Counted from the stretch's first letter, positions 16,086 to 24,095 are shown. The stretch: DNA of 64,000 nt from JAKFEW01 sp036675505 (GCA_036675505.1 JAKFEW010000052.1:10161-74160), one strand, 5' to 3'. A program made the numbers and translations. Notes: generated by a model not told the origin, from the sequence alone.

Positions 16086-18331
16086 TCCGCAAGGTCTCGC
16101 GCCGCGGCTTCCTCAAGGGCCTCGCCGCCGGCGGCCTGCTGCTCGCGCTCGATCGGCTCCAAGCCCCCGCCCTGGCGGATTCCTCGACCACCGGCGCGGC
16201 GGCCGTCGTGCGGGGCCCGGGCGAGCCCCAGGTCTGGCTCGCGATCGCCCCCGACGGCACCACCACGATCGTGGTGGCGCGCTCGGAGATGGGCCAGGGC
16301 TCGCGCTCGACGCTGGCGCTCGCGATCGCCGACGAGCTCGAGGCCGACCGCGCCCGCGTGAAGATCGTCCAGGCCCACGGCGACGAGGGCCGCTTCGGCT
16401 CCCAGAACACCGATGGCTCGCGCAGCATCCGCCAGGACCTCGTGCCGCTCCGGCGGGTCGGCGCGGCGGCGCGCCAGATGCTCGAGGCGGCCGCCGCGGC
16501 CGCCTGGGGCGTGCCGATCACCGAGGTGGCGGCGAGCAACCACGAGGTCGTGCACCTCAAGGGCGATCGCCGCGCGGGCTACGGCGCGCTCGCGGCCGCG
16601 GCCTGGCGCCAGCCGGTGCCCGCGGAGGTCACGCTCAAGACGCGCGACCGCCTGCGCTACCTCGGCCAGGAGAACCAGCCGAGCTTCGACCTCGGCGACA
16701 TGGTCACGGGCCAGGCGATTTACGGCGCGGACGTCAGCCTGCCCGGCCTCAGGTACGCCATGATCGCGCGCCCGCCCGTGTATGGCGGCAGCGTCGCGAA
16801 AGTCGACGACCAGGCCGCGCGCGGCGTGGCCGGCGTGGAGCGCGTGGTCTCGCTGCCGGCCGGCCGGGTGCCCGGCGGCTTCAACCCGCTCGGCGGCGTG
16901 GCGGTGGTCGCGACCAACACCTGGGCCGCCAAGCAAGGTCGCGACGCGCTCGCGATCCAGTGGACCGACGGCGGCAACGCCCACTACGACTCGGTCGCGT
17001 ACAAGGCGCGCCTGATCGCGACCGTCCAGAAGCCCGGCCAGGCCGTCGCCCGGCGCGGCAACGTCGACCGCGCGCTCGGCCGGGCCCACCGCCGCGTGCG
17101 CGCGACCTACTACGTGCCGCACCTCGCCCACGCGCCGATGGAGCCGCTGGTCGCCACCGCCCACGTCACCGCGGCAGGCTGCGAGATCTGGGCGCCCACC
17201 CAGCACCCGCACGCCGTGCGCGAGACCGTCGCCTCGCTGCTCGGCATCGGCGTCGACCGCGTGACCGTCCACGTGACGCTGCTGGGCGGCGGCTTCGGGC
17301 GCAAGTCCAAGCCGGACTTCGTGGCCGAGGCCGCGTTCCTCTCGCGCGAGGTCGGCGCGCCGGTGCGGGTGCAGTGGACCCGCGAGGACGAGATCCGCCA
17401 CGGCTACTACCACACGGTCAGCGCCCAGCACCTCGAGGCCGCGGTCGACCGGCGCGGCCAGGTGGAAGGCTGGCTCCACCGCATGGCCTACCCGACGATC
17501 GCCTCGACCTTCGTGCCGTTCCTCAACCGCCCGCTCGACCCCGAGCTCGGCATGGGCGTGACCGACCTGCCCTACGACATCCCGAACATGCGGATCGAGA
17601 CCGGCCCGGCCGACGCGCACGTGCGCATCGGCTGGTACCGCGCGGTCGCGAACATCCAGCAGGCCTTCGCGATCAACTCGTTCGTGGCCGAGCTCGCGGC
17701 GGCGGTGGGCCGCGATCCCAAGGAGATGCTGCTCGCGCTGATCGGCGCGCCGCGGCGCTTCGAGGCGCCGAAGTGGAACTACGGCGCCGAGGGTGGGACC
17801 TTGCACCCGGTCGACACCGGAAGGCTGCGCCGCGTGATCGAGGTCGCCGCCGAGAAGGCGGGCTGGGGCCGGCGCCTGCGCCCGGGCCATGGCCTCGGCA
17901 TCGCGGCGCACCGCAGCTTCCTGTCTTACGTCGCGACGGTCGTCGAGGTGGCCATCGACGCGGACGGCAACCTGACCATCCCGCGCGTGGACTCGGCGAT
18001 CGACTGCGGTTTCGTCGCGAACCCGGACCGCGTGCGGGCCCAGCTCGAGGGCGCCGCGGTGATGGCGCTGAGCAACACGCTGTACGGGGCGATCACGTTC
18101 AAGGACGGGCGCGTCGAGCAGAGCAACTTCCACGACTACCAGGTCGTGCGGCTGAACGCCGCGCCGAAGCAGGTGCACAGCTGGATCCTCGACTCCGAGC
18201 ACCCCTCGGGCGGCGTGGGCGAGGCCGGCGTGCCGCCGTTCGCGCCGGCGTTGTGCAACGCGATCCACGCGGCGATCGGCAAACGCATCCGCCACCTGCC
18301 GATCGCCGATCAGCTCCTCCCAAAGCCCTGA
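16082..18331 (+). CDS. Molybdopterin-binding large subunit with Tat signal (isoquinoline 1-oxidoreductase beta type)
   Basis: The 749-residue protein starts at GTG 16082 with a twin-arginine signal (SRRGFLKGLAAGGLLLAL, residues 6-23), indicating export of the folded enzyme. It contains the xanthine-dehydrogenase-family molybdopterin-contact segments (VARSEMGQGSRSTLALAIADE, LGGGFGRKSKPDFV, IGWYRAVANIQQAFAIN) and a C-terminal GGVGEAGVPPFAPALCNAI with the active-site Glu. It probably hydroxylates an aldehyde or N-heteroaromatic compound in the periplasm. The usual cytochrome electron acceptor gene is not adjacent. Confidence 0.88.
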   Translation: MIRKVSRRGFLKGLAAGGLLLALDRLQAPALADSSTTGAAAVVRGPGEPQVWLAIAPDGTTTIVVARSEMGQGSRSTLALAIADELEADRARVKIVQAHGDEGRFGSQNTDGSRSIRQDLVPLRRVGAAARQMLEAAAAAAWGVPITEVAASNHEVVHLKGDRRAGYGALAAAAWRQPVPAEVTLKTRDRLRYLGQENQPSFDLGDMVTGQAIYGADVSLPGLRYAMIARPPVYGGSVAKVDDQAARGVAGVERVVSLPAGRVPGGFNPLGGVAVVATNTWAAKQGRDALAIQWTDGGNAHYDSVAYKARLIATVQKPGQAVARRGNVDRALGRAHRRVRATYYVPHLAHAPMEPLVATAHVTAAGCEIWAPTQHPHAVRETVASLLGIGVDRVTVHVTLLGGGFGRKSKPDFVAEAAFLSREVGAPVRVQWTREDEIRHGYYHTVSAQHLEAAVDRRGQVEGWLHRMAYPTIASTFVPFLNRPLDPELGMGVTDLPYDIPNMRIETGPADAHVRIGWYRAVANIQQAFAINSFVAELAAAVGRDPKEMLLALIGAPRRFEAPKWNYGAEGGTLHPVDTGRLRRVIEVAAEKAGWGRRLRPGHGLGIAAHRSFLSYVATVVEVAIDADGNLTIPRVDSAIDCGFVANPDRVRAQLEGAAVMALSNTLYGAITFKDGRVEQSNFHDYQVVRLNAAPKQVHSWILDSEHPSGGVGEAGVPPFAPALCNAIHAAIGKRIRHLPIADQLLPKP

Positions 18332-18340
18332 TCCGAGGCA

Positions 18341-18392
18341 CCCTTTCCCTCTACCCGGCGGGGGAGAGAGGTGCGCGCAGGGCGGTGAGGGG
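18341..18392. repeat. REP-like intergenic palindromic element, copy 1
   Basis: A purine/pyrimidine-rich sequence with CCCTTTCCCTC, CCGGCGGGGGAGAGAGG, GTGCGCGCAGGGCGGTGAGGGGG resembles the widespread CCCTC...GGGAGAGGG-GCGCGCAG-GGTGAGGG intergenic repeats of high-GC bacteria. A diverged copy lies at 21371-21418. Confidence 0.4.
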
Positions 18393-18399
18393 GCCTCCC

Positions 18400-18930
18400 C
18401 TATCGCCCGACCGTGGCGATCGCCGCCCACCCGTACCCCAGCTCGGCGAGCGCCTCGCCCCCGATCTCGACCTCCTTCTCCCGCACGGCCACCCCGCCCA
18501 TCGCCTCGTAAAACCGCCGCGCCGGGTTCTCCGCCAGCACCCACACCAGCATCGCCGCGTACCCCCGCGCCGCGAGCGCCTCGGCCATTGCGCGCGTCAG
18601 CGCCCGCCCCAGCCCGCGCGTCTGGCTTCCCGGCAACACGTAGAGCGCGTACAACTCGCCGTCGAAGTCCACGTCGCCGTCCCGCTCCGGGCCGCCCGCG
18701 GCGAAGCCGACCACCTCGCCCGCGTCGTCCAGCGCCACGAGGTCCACGGTCGCGGGGTTGCCGAGCGAGCCGCGCCGACGCCGGGCCATCGTCTCGACGG
18801 CCAGCGCGTCCAGGAAGGCGTCGGGCACGAGGCCGCGGTAGGTCGCGAGCCAGGTGGCATGGTGGACGAAGGCGATCGCCGCCACGTCGTCGGGGCGGGC
18901 GGGGCGCACGTGGGGGATCTCGATGGCCAT
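18400..18930 (-). CDS. GNAT family N-acetyltransferase
   Basis: This 176-residue protein has the GNAT core: an N-terminal VRPARPDDVAAIAFVHHATW segment, LYALYVLPGSQTRGLGRALTRAMAEAL with the acetyl-CoA-binding Q/RxxGxG/A loop (QTRGLG near residues 105-110), and the ENPARRFYEAMGGVAV beta-bulge region. It acetylates a small molecule or protein amine; the substrate cannot be predicted. The ATG lies six bases from a TAGGAT box, suggesting leaderless transcription, although AGGAT could also act as a weak ribosome-binding site. Confidence 0.88.
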   Translation of the reverse strand: MAIEIPHVRPARPDDVAAIAFVHHATWLATYRGLVPDAFLDALAVETMARRRRGSLGNPATVDLVALDDAGEVVGFAAGGPERDGDVDFDGELYALYVLPGSQTRGLGRALTRAMAEALAARGYAAMLVWVLAENPARRFYEAMGGVAVREKEVEIGGEALAELGYGWAAIATVGR

Positions 18931-18936
18931 GGCCGC

Positions 18937-18942
18937 ATCCTA
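18937..18942 (-). promoter_or_regulatory. -10 hexamer of a probable leaderless promoter
   Basis: TAGGAT on the minus strand lies six bases before the ATG at 18930. The same hexamer and spacing precede the gene at 62543. The AGGAT portion could alternatively act as a weak Shine-Dalgarno sequence. Confidence 0.4.
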
Positions 18943-19088
18943 CCCGACCGGCAGGAATGTCGATTTTACCGGACCTTAACGCTGCAACCCGTCGCTTGAA
19001 ACCGAATTGCAAGAGGCGCGACCGACTTACTCCTCAGCCGGGCCGGATGCCCGGCGCGGAAGCCCCCGAGTAGGAGTGGAGTCGTCCC

Positions 19089-19214
19089 ATGCCCCAGAGC
19101 CCGAAGTTCCCCGCCGCCCTCGCCATCCGCGCCCTGCGCCTCATGGTCAGCTGCGAGCGGCCAGCCGCCGCGATCCCGGCAACCCCGGCGCCCATGCGAG
19201 CCGTCCCGGCCTGA
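19089..19214 (+). CDS. Possible 41-residue small protein
   Basis: The 325-base gap between the GNAT and MFS genes contains a 41-codon frame starting at ATG 19089, with AGGAGTGGAG ending eight bases upstream, a good Shine-Dalgarno match. The product (MPQSPKFPAALAIRALRLMV at its start) has an amphipathic helix and an Ala/Pro-rich end. Nothing resembles it in my memory. It could be a real small protein, a leader peptide, or chance; the rest of the gap shows only the GNAT and MFS promoters. Confidence 0.3.
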   Translation: MPQSPKFPAALAIRALRLMVSCERPAAAIPATPAPMRAVPA

Positions 19215-19243
19215 TCCGGCCCCCGGGGCGGCGCCCGCCGCGG

Positions 19244-19249
19244 TATGAT
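19244..19249 (+). promoter_or_regulatory. -10 hexamer of a probable leaderless promoter
   Basis: TATGAT lies six bases before the MFS start ATG 19256, and no Shine-Dalgarno sequence is present between them. Confidence 0.5.
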
Positions 19250-19255
19250 AGCCAG

Positions 19256-20530
19256 ATGTCCACTCCCGCCCCCGCCCCGGGCCCCGCTCGCACGCCCGGC
19301 CTCGCTTTCATCCTCGCGATCGTCCTGCTCGACATCGCCGGCATCGGCCTCGCCATCCCCGTGGTCCCCACGCTCGTCGCCACCTTCACGGACGGCGATC
19401 TTTCGCGGGCGTCGGTCCATGTGGGCACGATGAGCGCGCTCTACACCGGGATGATGTTCCTGTTCTCGCCGCTGCTCGGCGCGCTCTCCGACCGCTTCGG
19501 CCGCAAGCCCGTGCTGCTCGGCGCGCTCGTCGTGCAGGTGGTGAGCTTCTTCGGCGCCGCCTTCGCGCCGAGCCTCGTGCTGCTGCTCGCGGTCCGCGCC
19601 CTCGGTGGCCTGGGCGGCGCCAGCTTGACGGTCGCGCAGACTTACATCGCGGACATCTCGAGCCATGAGGACCGCGCCAAGAACTTCGGCCTGATCGGCG
19701 CGGCCTTCGGCATCGGCTTCATCCTGGGCCCCGCGCTCGGCGGCTGGCTGGGCGCCTATGGCCCGAACGTGCCCTTCATCGCGGCCGGCGTCGTGGCGCT
19801 CGTCAACCTCGTGTACGGCGCCTTGCTGGTGCCCGAGTCGCACAAGCCCGAGAATCGCCGCGCCTTCCGCTGGGCCGAGGCCAACCCGCTCGGCTGGATC
19901 GTCGTGCTGCGGCGCCACCCGGCGGTCGCGGGCTTCGCGTTCGCGCTCGTGTGGGTCTGGTTCGGCCAGCAGTGCATGTACAACGTCTGGGTCCTCTACA
20001 CCACCTACCAGTTCGGCTGGGGGCCTGTCGACAACGGCCTGTCGCTCGCGGTGGTCGGCATCACGGGCGCCATCGTGCAGGGCGCGCTGATCGGCCGGAT
20101 CCTCGGCACGCTCGGCGAGCGCCGCACGATCGTCTGGGGCCTCGCCTGGGGCGCGGCCAGCTTCGTGGCCTACGGCCTCGCGACGCAGGGCTGGATGATG
20201 TACGCGATCATCGTCCTCGCGGCCGTCGGCGGCGCGTCCGGGCCCACGCTGCAGGGCTACGTCTCGCGCCTGGTCGGCCCCGACCAGCAAGGCGGCGTCC
20301 AGGGCGCGCTCACGAGCCTCATGAGCCTGACGGGCATCCTGGGGCCGCTGATCGCGAACAACCTGTTCGCGCTGGCGACCGCACCGGCCTCGCCGCTGCC
20401 GTACCCCGGCGCGCCGTTCTTCCTCGGCGCGTTCTTCCTGGCGCTCGGCGCCGTGCTCGCCGCGCGCATGCTGGCGAGGGCGCCAGCGACGGTCGCGGCG
20501 GTCGATGATGTATTATGTCACCCAGGTTAA
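19256..20530 (+). CDS. MFS transporter (DHA1/tetracycline-resistance-like)
   Basis: The 424-residue protein has about twelve hydrophobic segments and the MFS motif A between helices 2 and 3 (GALSDRFGRKPVLLG, near residues 76-90). The helix 5 region (GLIGAAFGIGFILGPALGGWLG) matches motif C of drug:proton antiporters. It probably exports a small molecule. A long in-frame upstream extension lacks hydrophobic content, so I start at ATG 19256, next to the leaderless-type promoter. Its stop codon TAA is part of a CCAGGTTAA string that recurs in intergenic regions. Confidence 0.88.
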   Translation: MSTPAPAPGPARTPGLAFILAIVLLDIAGIGLAIPVVPTLVATFTDGDLSRASVHVGTMSALYTGMMFLFSPLLGALSDRFGRKPVLLGALVVQVVSFFGAAFAPSLVLLLAVRALGGLGGASLTVAQTYIADISSHEDRAKNFGLIGAAFGIGFILGPALGGWLGAYGPNVPFIAAGVVALVNLVYGALLVPESHKPENRRAFRWAEANPLGWIVVLRRHPAVAGFAFALVWVWFGQQCMYNVWVLYTTYQFGWGPVDNGLSLAVVGITGAIVQGALIGRILGTLGERRTIVWGLAWGAASFVAYGLATQGWMMYAIIVLAAVGGASGPTLQGYVSRLVGPDQQGGVQGALTSLMSLTGILGPLIANNLFALATAPASPLPYPGAPFFLGAFFLALGAVLAARMLARAPATVAAVDDVLCHPG

Positions 20531-20560
20531 AAATAAATCCAGGAAAGTTTAAGAAAAGGG

Positions 20561-20589
20561 TTGCGTCGGCCGGCCATGGGTGATAAGAT
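20561..20589 (+). promoter_or_regulatory. Promoter of the large structured RNA
   Basis: TTGCGT at 20561-20566 and TAAGAT at 20584-20589 are separated by exactly 17 bases, predicting transcription from about 20596, immediately before the first hairpin at 20601. It lies 30 bases after the MFS stop codon in a locally AT-rich segment. Confidence 0.5.
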
Positions 20590-20595
20590 GATTCC

Positions 20596-21368
20596 ATCAA
20601 CCGGTTCTGGAGAGCCGGGCGCACCTTAAACCAGTGCGACGGGTTTTCAAATCATCGAGAGATGACAGGAAACCTGGGATCGAACATCCGGGAGCAATCT
20701 CGAATGGGGCGCCGAACAGAGAAACCACCTGTGGTCAATTTGTTCAGCCGGCGGGCAAAGCCGTAGAAAGATGCCGCGGTGTTTCATCAGGCGATCGCGC
20801 TCAGCAATGAGCAAGAGAACCGAGGGAAATATCGCAGGTGATTGTGAAATCACTTGAAGTGGGTGCCAACGCCCACAGAGGAAGCACCGGACACGTGAGT
20901 GTCCTGCGCTCGCCAAGCGTATCGGTGAACCGACACCGAAAGGCCCCTCCACTCTGGCAGGAAGTCGGTCTCGCAAGAGGCAGTCAACTCACCAGGGACT
21001 TGAACGGGACTCCTGGCCGTAAGGTAGGGAGAGGCGATCCGAAAGGATCGAGGGCAGAGTCGGAAGCGACGCTGCCGGGACCTCGTAAGAGGGAAGATGC
21101 CGTTCAAGAGTCTGTCGCCTCCAGGCGTAAGCGCGGTCGCACCCCGCTGAGAGTGCCCCGGTTTCTTCGTCCGCCCGCAAGGGCTGGTGCGAGAGAGTCG
21201 GCGGGAAGAAACGCCTTCCCGAAACGCAGGTTGAAACGCCTGTGGCTGGAAGCCTGGAGGATGTGGCAGCATCCGGTGCCGCAAGGCGCTCCGGTCGAAC
21301 TGACGACCAACCCCTTCCAAGCAGCAATCCCCCGCGAAGCCTTGAGCTCCGCGGGGATTGGTGTTTTT
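20596..21368 (+). ncRNA. Large structured noncoding RNA, about 770 nt, class unknown
   Basis: No convincing protein is encoded here, yet the DNA is packed with hairpins. Nine have GNRA loops when read on the plus strand: 20652-20665 (GAGA), 20835-20856 and 20889-20904 (GTGA), 20968-20981, 21173-21184 and 21276-21289 (GCAA), 21035-21050 (GAAA), 21012-21029 and 21081-21092 (GTAA). Others are 20601-20618 (7 bp), a two-tier arm at 20714-20745, 20859-20876 (7 bp), a two-tier arm at 21053-21076, 21259-21274 and 21293-21308. A promoter precedes and an intrinsic terminator ends it. GNRA loops are strand-specific, which fixes the direction. Size and style recall ornate large RNAs such as GOLLD, ROOL and OLE, but I cannot match it to one. 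I see no RNase P, tmRNA, rRNA or group I/II intron core. Confidence 0.75.
21325..21368 (+). terminator. Intrinsic terminator of the structured RNA
   Basis: The arms CAATCCCCCGCG and CGCGGGGATTG pair over 11 base pairs with one bulged C around a 13-base loop, and five T residues follow at 21364-21368. This is a classical Rho-independent terminator oriented on the plus strand. Confidence 0.85.
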
Positions 21369-21370
21369 AC

Positions 21371-21418
21371 ACCTCCCCACGCCTGCGGGAGAGCGGGCTG
21401 CCTACGGGGCTGAGGGGG
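21371..21418. repeat. REP-like intergenic palindromic element, copy 2
   Basis: CCTCCCC, CCTGCGGGAGAG, GGGCTGCCTACGGGGCTGAGGGGGG follow the same order of blocks as the element at 18341-18392. It starts immediately after the RNA terminator and overlaps the 3' end of the beta-helix gene. Confidence 0.35.
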
Positions 21419-22682
21419 GCCAGGGTCGGGGCGTGGGCTCGCGATCGCGCATGCTCGCGATCTTCGCCCGGCGGTCCACCGGCGCGAAGCGCACGGGCGG
21501 GCCGGCCGGCTCGCCGCGGCGGGGCAGCGCCGCGCCGCCCTGCCCGGCGCCGTCGTGCGCCGCCCCGCCCTGCTCGACATGCGCGACCACCGCGCGCCAG
21601 CTCGCCATCACCTCGCCCTCGCGGTTCGCCTCGGCCACGTTCTCGGCCAGCAGCGCCTCCGCGCCCGCGCCTATCCACAGCCCGTAACGCCGGTTCCGGC
21701 GCAGCGTGTTGGCCGTGAGCCGCGCGGTCGCGCCGCGCAGCACGCCGATGCCGTCCGCGCCGTTCTCCTCGCAGGTGTTCGCGCGCACCTCCGCCCGCGA
21801 GGCCTCACCGAGCAGGATGCCGCCCCCGCGGTTGCCGTGGCAGCGGTTGCCCTCGAGCAGCACGCGACCGGGCCCGAGCGCCTCGATGCCAGGGCCTGTG
21901 TTGCTCATGATCGCCACGCCGCGGAGCTCGCAGCCGCTCGCCGAGCGCAGCGTCACGCCGCGCCGCCCGTTGGCCTCGACCGTGCCGCCCGCGAGCCGCA
22001 GCCGGCCGCCCGGCGCGGCCGCTATCCCGCCGCGCCCGTTGCGGCGCGCCGCCAGGCCCTCGGCCTCGGTCAGGCCCAGGGTGAGCAGGCCGAAGCCGCC
22101 GTTGTCGGCGAGCTCGCAGCGCTCGAGCCGCACCTCGGCGCGCGCCTCGACCCGCACGCCGCAGCCGTGGAAGCCGATGACCTCGAGGCCCTCGGCCGCC
22201 GCCCGCGCCTCGCCGGCCAGCCGCAGCCCGTCGCGCCCGCCCGCGCTGCCGCGTAGCGCGCAGTCGCGCAGCACGACGCGGCCGGCCGTCACCACCAGGC
22301 CGTCCAGCCCCGCGGGCGTGAGCAGCGTGAGGTCGGCCAGCCCGAGCGTGGCCCCGGCCGGCAGGTGCGCCGCGAGGGCGCCCAGCACGCGCGTGCGGCC
22401 GCGGCCGGCGCCGGTGAGGCGCAGCGATCCGGTGAGGTGAAGCGGGGCGTCGAGGGAGTGGTCGCCGGGGCCGAGCGCGAGCTCGGCGCCGGGGGGGGCT
22501 GCGGCGATCGCCGCCGCCAGGTCGTCGCCGGCCGGGAGGCGCCAGGGCGCAGCCAGCGTGGGCGCGAGGCCCGGGTCGCCCGCGGCGCCCAGCGCCGGCG
22601 CGAGGCCGGCGTCGGTGCAGGCCTCGCACCAGCCGGCCTCGTTCGTCGTTTCGCTTCCGCAGCCCGCGCACGGCCGCCGCAT
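21402..22682 (-). CDS. Right-handed beta-helix protein with N-terminal zinc ribbon
   Basis: The 426-residue protein begins with a zinc ribbon (CAGC...CEAC, residues 5-22), then contains a parallel beta-helix made of short repeated turns such as VEANGRRGVTLRSASGCELRG, ILLGEASRAEVRANTCEENG and IGVLRGATARLTANTLRRN, spanning about residues 60-370. The C-terminal 55 residues are Pro/Arg-rich and probably disordered. Such parallel beta-helix domains occur in carbohydrate-active and surface proteins, but here there is no signal peptide and the zinc ribbon suggests a cytoplasmic location. The start ATG 22682 lies 15 bases after the CHAP gene, so the two are probably co-transcribed. Confidence 0.72.
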   Translation of the reverse strand: MRRPCAGCGSETTNEAGWCEACTDAGLAPALGAAGDPGLAPTLAAPWRLPAGDDLAAAIAAAPPGAELALGPGDHSLDAPLHLTGSLRLTGAGRGRTRVLGALAAHLPAGATLGLADLTLLTPAGLDGLVVTAGRVVLRDCALRGSAGGRDGLRLAGEARAAAEGLEVIGFHGCGVRVEARAEVRLERCELADNGGFGLLTLGLTEAEGLAARRNGRGGIAAAPGGRLRLAGGTVEANGRRGVTLRSASGCELRGVAIMSNTGPGIEALGPGRVLLEGNRCHGNRGGGILLGEASRAEVRANTCEENGADGIGVLRGATARLTANTLRRNRRYGLWIGAGAEALLAENVAEANREGEVMASWRAVVAHVEQGGAAHDGAGQGGAALPRRGEPAGPPVRFAPVDRRAKIASMRDREPTPRPWPPSAP

Positions 22683-22696
22683 GTCCGCGCTGAACG

Positions 22697-23341
22697 TCAG
22701 GCGTCGCGCGGGGTGGACTTCGCCGCGGTGCGCGTGCGCGGCTCGAGGGCGGGCTTCCAGTAAGCCCGCTTGTCCCCCTCGTTGGACCGCAAGTAGCCCA
22801 ACATCGCGCGCTTCACCGTCGCGGCGCTCAGCGTGTGCGTGTGCACCACGCCGTCGCCGTCCCAGTTCGAGTCGACCACCGTGAGCGACCCATCGGGGTG
22901 GAGGGCCTTCACGAAGCCCGCATGCCCGTAGATGCTGCCGCTCTTCATCACGAAGACGTCGCCCGGGCGCGGCTCGGTCACGACGTCGAAGCCGGGGTGG
23001 TTGGCGGGGCGCAGCATGCTCTTCGCGGCCACCTGGCCCGGGAAGTGCGCGCCGAGCTGGCGCTCGACGAAGACCTTGCACTGGCCCGCCTTGCGGCCGT
23101 CGAGCGCGCCATCGAGGGCGGCCTGCACGCCGCGCGGCAACGCGGGCGCGTCGTCGGCCTCCTCGGCTTCCTTGGCCTCTGCCGGTCCTGCGGCCGGTTC
23201 GACCGGCGCGGCACGGCCGCTCAGGCTGAGCGAGTCGGCGGGCAAGGCTCCCGCCTCGTCCGGACGCGCAGCGACCGCGACGGCACGGGGCCGCGCGGTC
23301 AGAGGCGCAGTGTCACGGGTCGGGTTGATTGGAACGGTCAT
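22697..23341 (-). CDS. CHAP-domain amidase/peptidase
   Basis: This 214-residue protein has a low-complexity Ala/Pro/Glu-rich N-terminal 70 residues and a CHAP domain with the expected catalytic residues: GQCKVFVERQLG (Cys near 88), GSIYGHAGFVKAL (His near 140) and VVDSNW (Asn near 157). CHAP enzymes cut peptidoglycan cross-links or glutathionylspermidine-like amides. No signal peptide is evident, so export may be by another route, or the substrate may be cytoplasmic. GGAG stands upstream of the ATG; the beta-helix gene follows in the same direction. Confidence 0.75.
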   Translation of the reverse strand: MTVPINPTRDTAPLTARPRAVAVAARPDEAGALPADSLSLSGRAAPVEPAAGPAEAKEAEEADDAPALPRGVQAALDGALDGRKAGQCKVFVERQLGAHFPGQVAAKSMLRPANHPGFDVVTEPRPGDVFVMKSGSIYGHAGFVKALHPDGSLTVVDSNWDGDGVVHTHTLSAATVKRAMLGYLRSNEGDKRAYWKPALEPRTRTAAKSTPRDA

Positions 23342-23411
23342 GGCGCCTGGTTCTCCAGCTGGCTACCAATCACATTCCCCGCCGGTATCGCGCGAAACGT
23401 CGGAATGTCGG

Positions 23412-23987
23412 TTACTTATGCTTGCTCAGCGCCAGGAAGGCGGCGCCCTTGCCGAGGCGCTCGAGCACCTTGTCGTAGTCCACGTCCGTTACCTCGCCGA
23501 GATCCGGGAACAAGGCGTGGAACTGCGCCTGCTTCAAGTTGTAGGACAGGTCGACGATCTCGATCGCGCCGATCAGGCGGCCCTGGCCGCTGGCCTTGTC
23601 GAAGATCGCCACGTAGACCACCGGCTCGTCCTGCGAGGTCGTGACGGTCAGCATCAGCTGGCGCGCGGGGTCGTAGGCCACGGGCTTGTTGAACCAGGCC
23701 GCGGCCAGGGCCGCCACGAGCTTGCCGCCCGCGGGGCTGGCCGCGCGCGCGTCGAGGCCTTGCTCGCCGTCGTCGATGCCCGGGAAGAGCTTGCCGGGCG
23801 ACGGCTTCCAGTCACCGCCCGCGTTGGCCGAGATCCAGGCGGCGGCCTTCGCATGGTCCGCCGTGGCGGGCGCCTTGCGGCCGAAGGCCGCCAGCGCGCC
23901 GGCGGGCGCGTGCGCGGTCGGGAGGGAGGCGACCTGGCCACAGCCGGCCAGCATCACGGTTGCCATGAGGGCCCAGGCGTATTTCAT
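23412..23987 (-). CDS. Lipoprotein of unknown function
   Basis: The 191-residue protein has a lipobox LAGC (Cys16) and a mixed alpha/beta domain whose centre (QLMLTVTTSQDEPVVYVAIFDKASGQGRLIGAIEIVDL) is a run of beta strands. I recognise no family. GAGGAAAG precedes the ATG and a TATAGT box lies just upstream, giving a short leader. The upstream intergenic region contains two GGTTAA strings (24066-24072 and 24075-24083). Confidence 0.65.
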   Translation of the reverse strand: MKYAWALMATVMLAGCGQVASLPTAHAPAGALAAFGRKAPATADHAKAAAWISANAGGDWKPSPGKLFPGIDDGEQGLDARAASPAGGKLVAALAAAWFNKPVAYDPARQLMLTVTTSQDEPVVYVAIFDKASGQGRLIGAIEIVDLSYNLKQAQFHALFPDLGEVTDVDYDKVLERLGKGAAFLALSKHK

Positions 23988-24095
23988 CGAATCTTTCCTC
24001 GACTATAACTTCGCGATAACCTGAGTACGCTGTCGGCGTCAAGACGTCGTCAATTGCCTGGTTCGCGGTTAAGTCCAGGTTAACTCATGTTCGGA

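Noticed and set aside
16019..19012. Long antisense frame across the molybdenum hydroxylase genes
   Set aside because: It is a composition artefact spanning two real genes and their intergenic repeat; its translation is Arg/Gly-rich and unlike any family.
20596..21368. RNase P RNA, tmRNA, SRP RNA, rRNA fragment or group I/II intron
   Set aside because: I looked for the conserved RNase P GAGGAAAGTCC core, a tmRNA tRNA-like end, the domain V hairpin of group II introns and a group I core, and found none. The GAGGAAGCACCGG string near 20878 resembles RNase P only superficially.
20600..21410. Protein-coding frames of 60-190 codons in the structured region
   Set aside because: They occur on both strands, lack consistent ribosome-binding sites and recognisable domains, and run across hairpins and the terminator. 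The nucleotide-level structure explains the region better.
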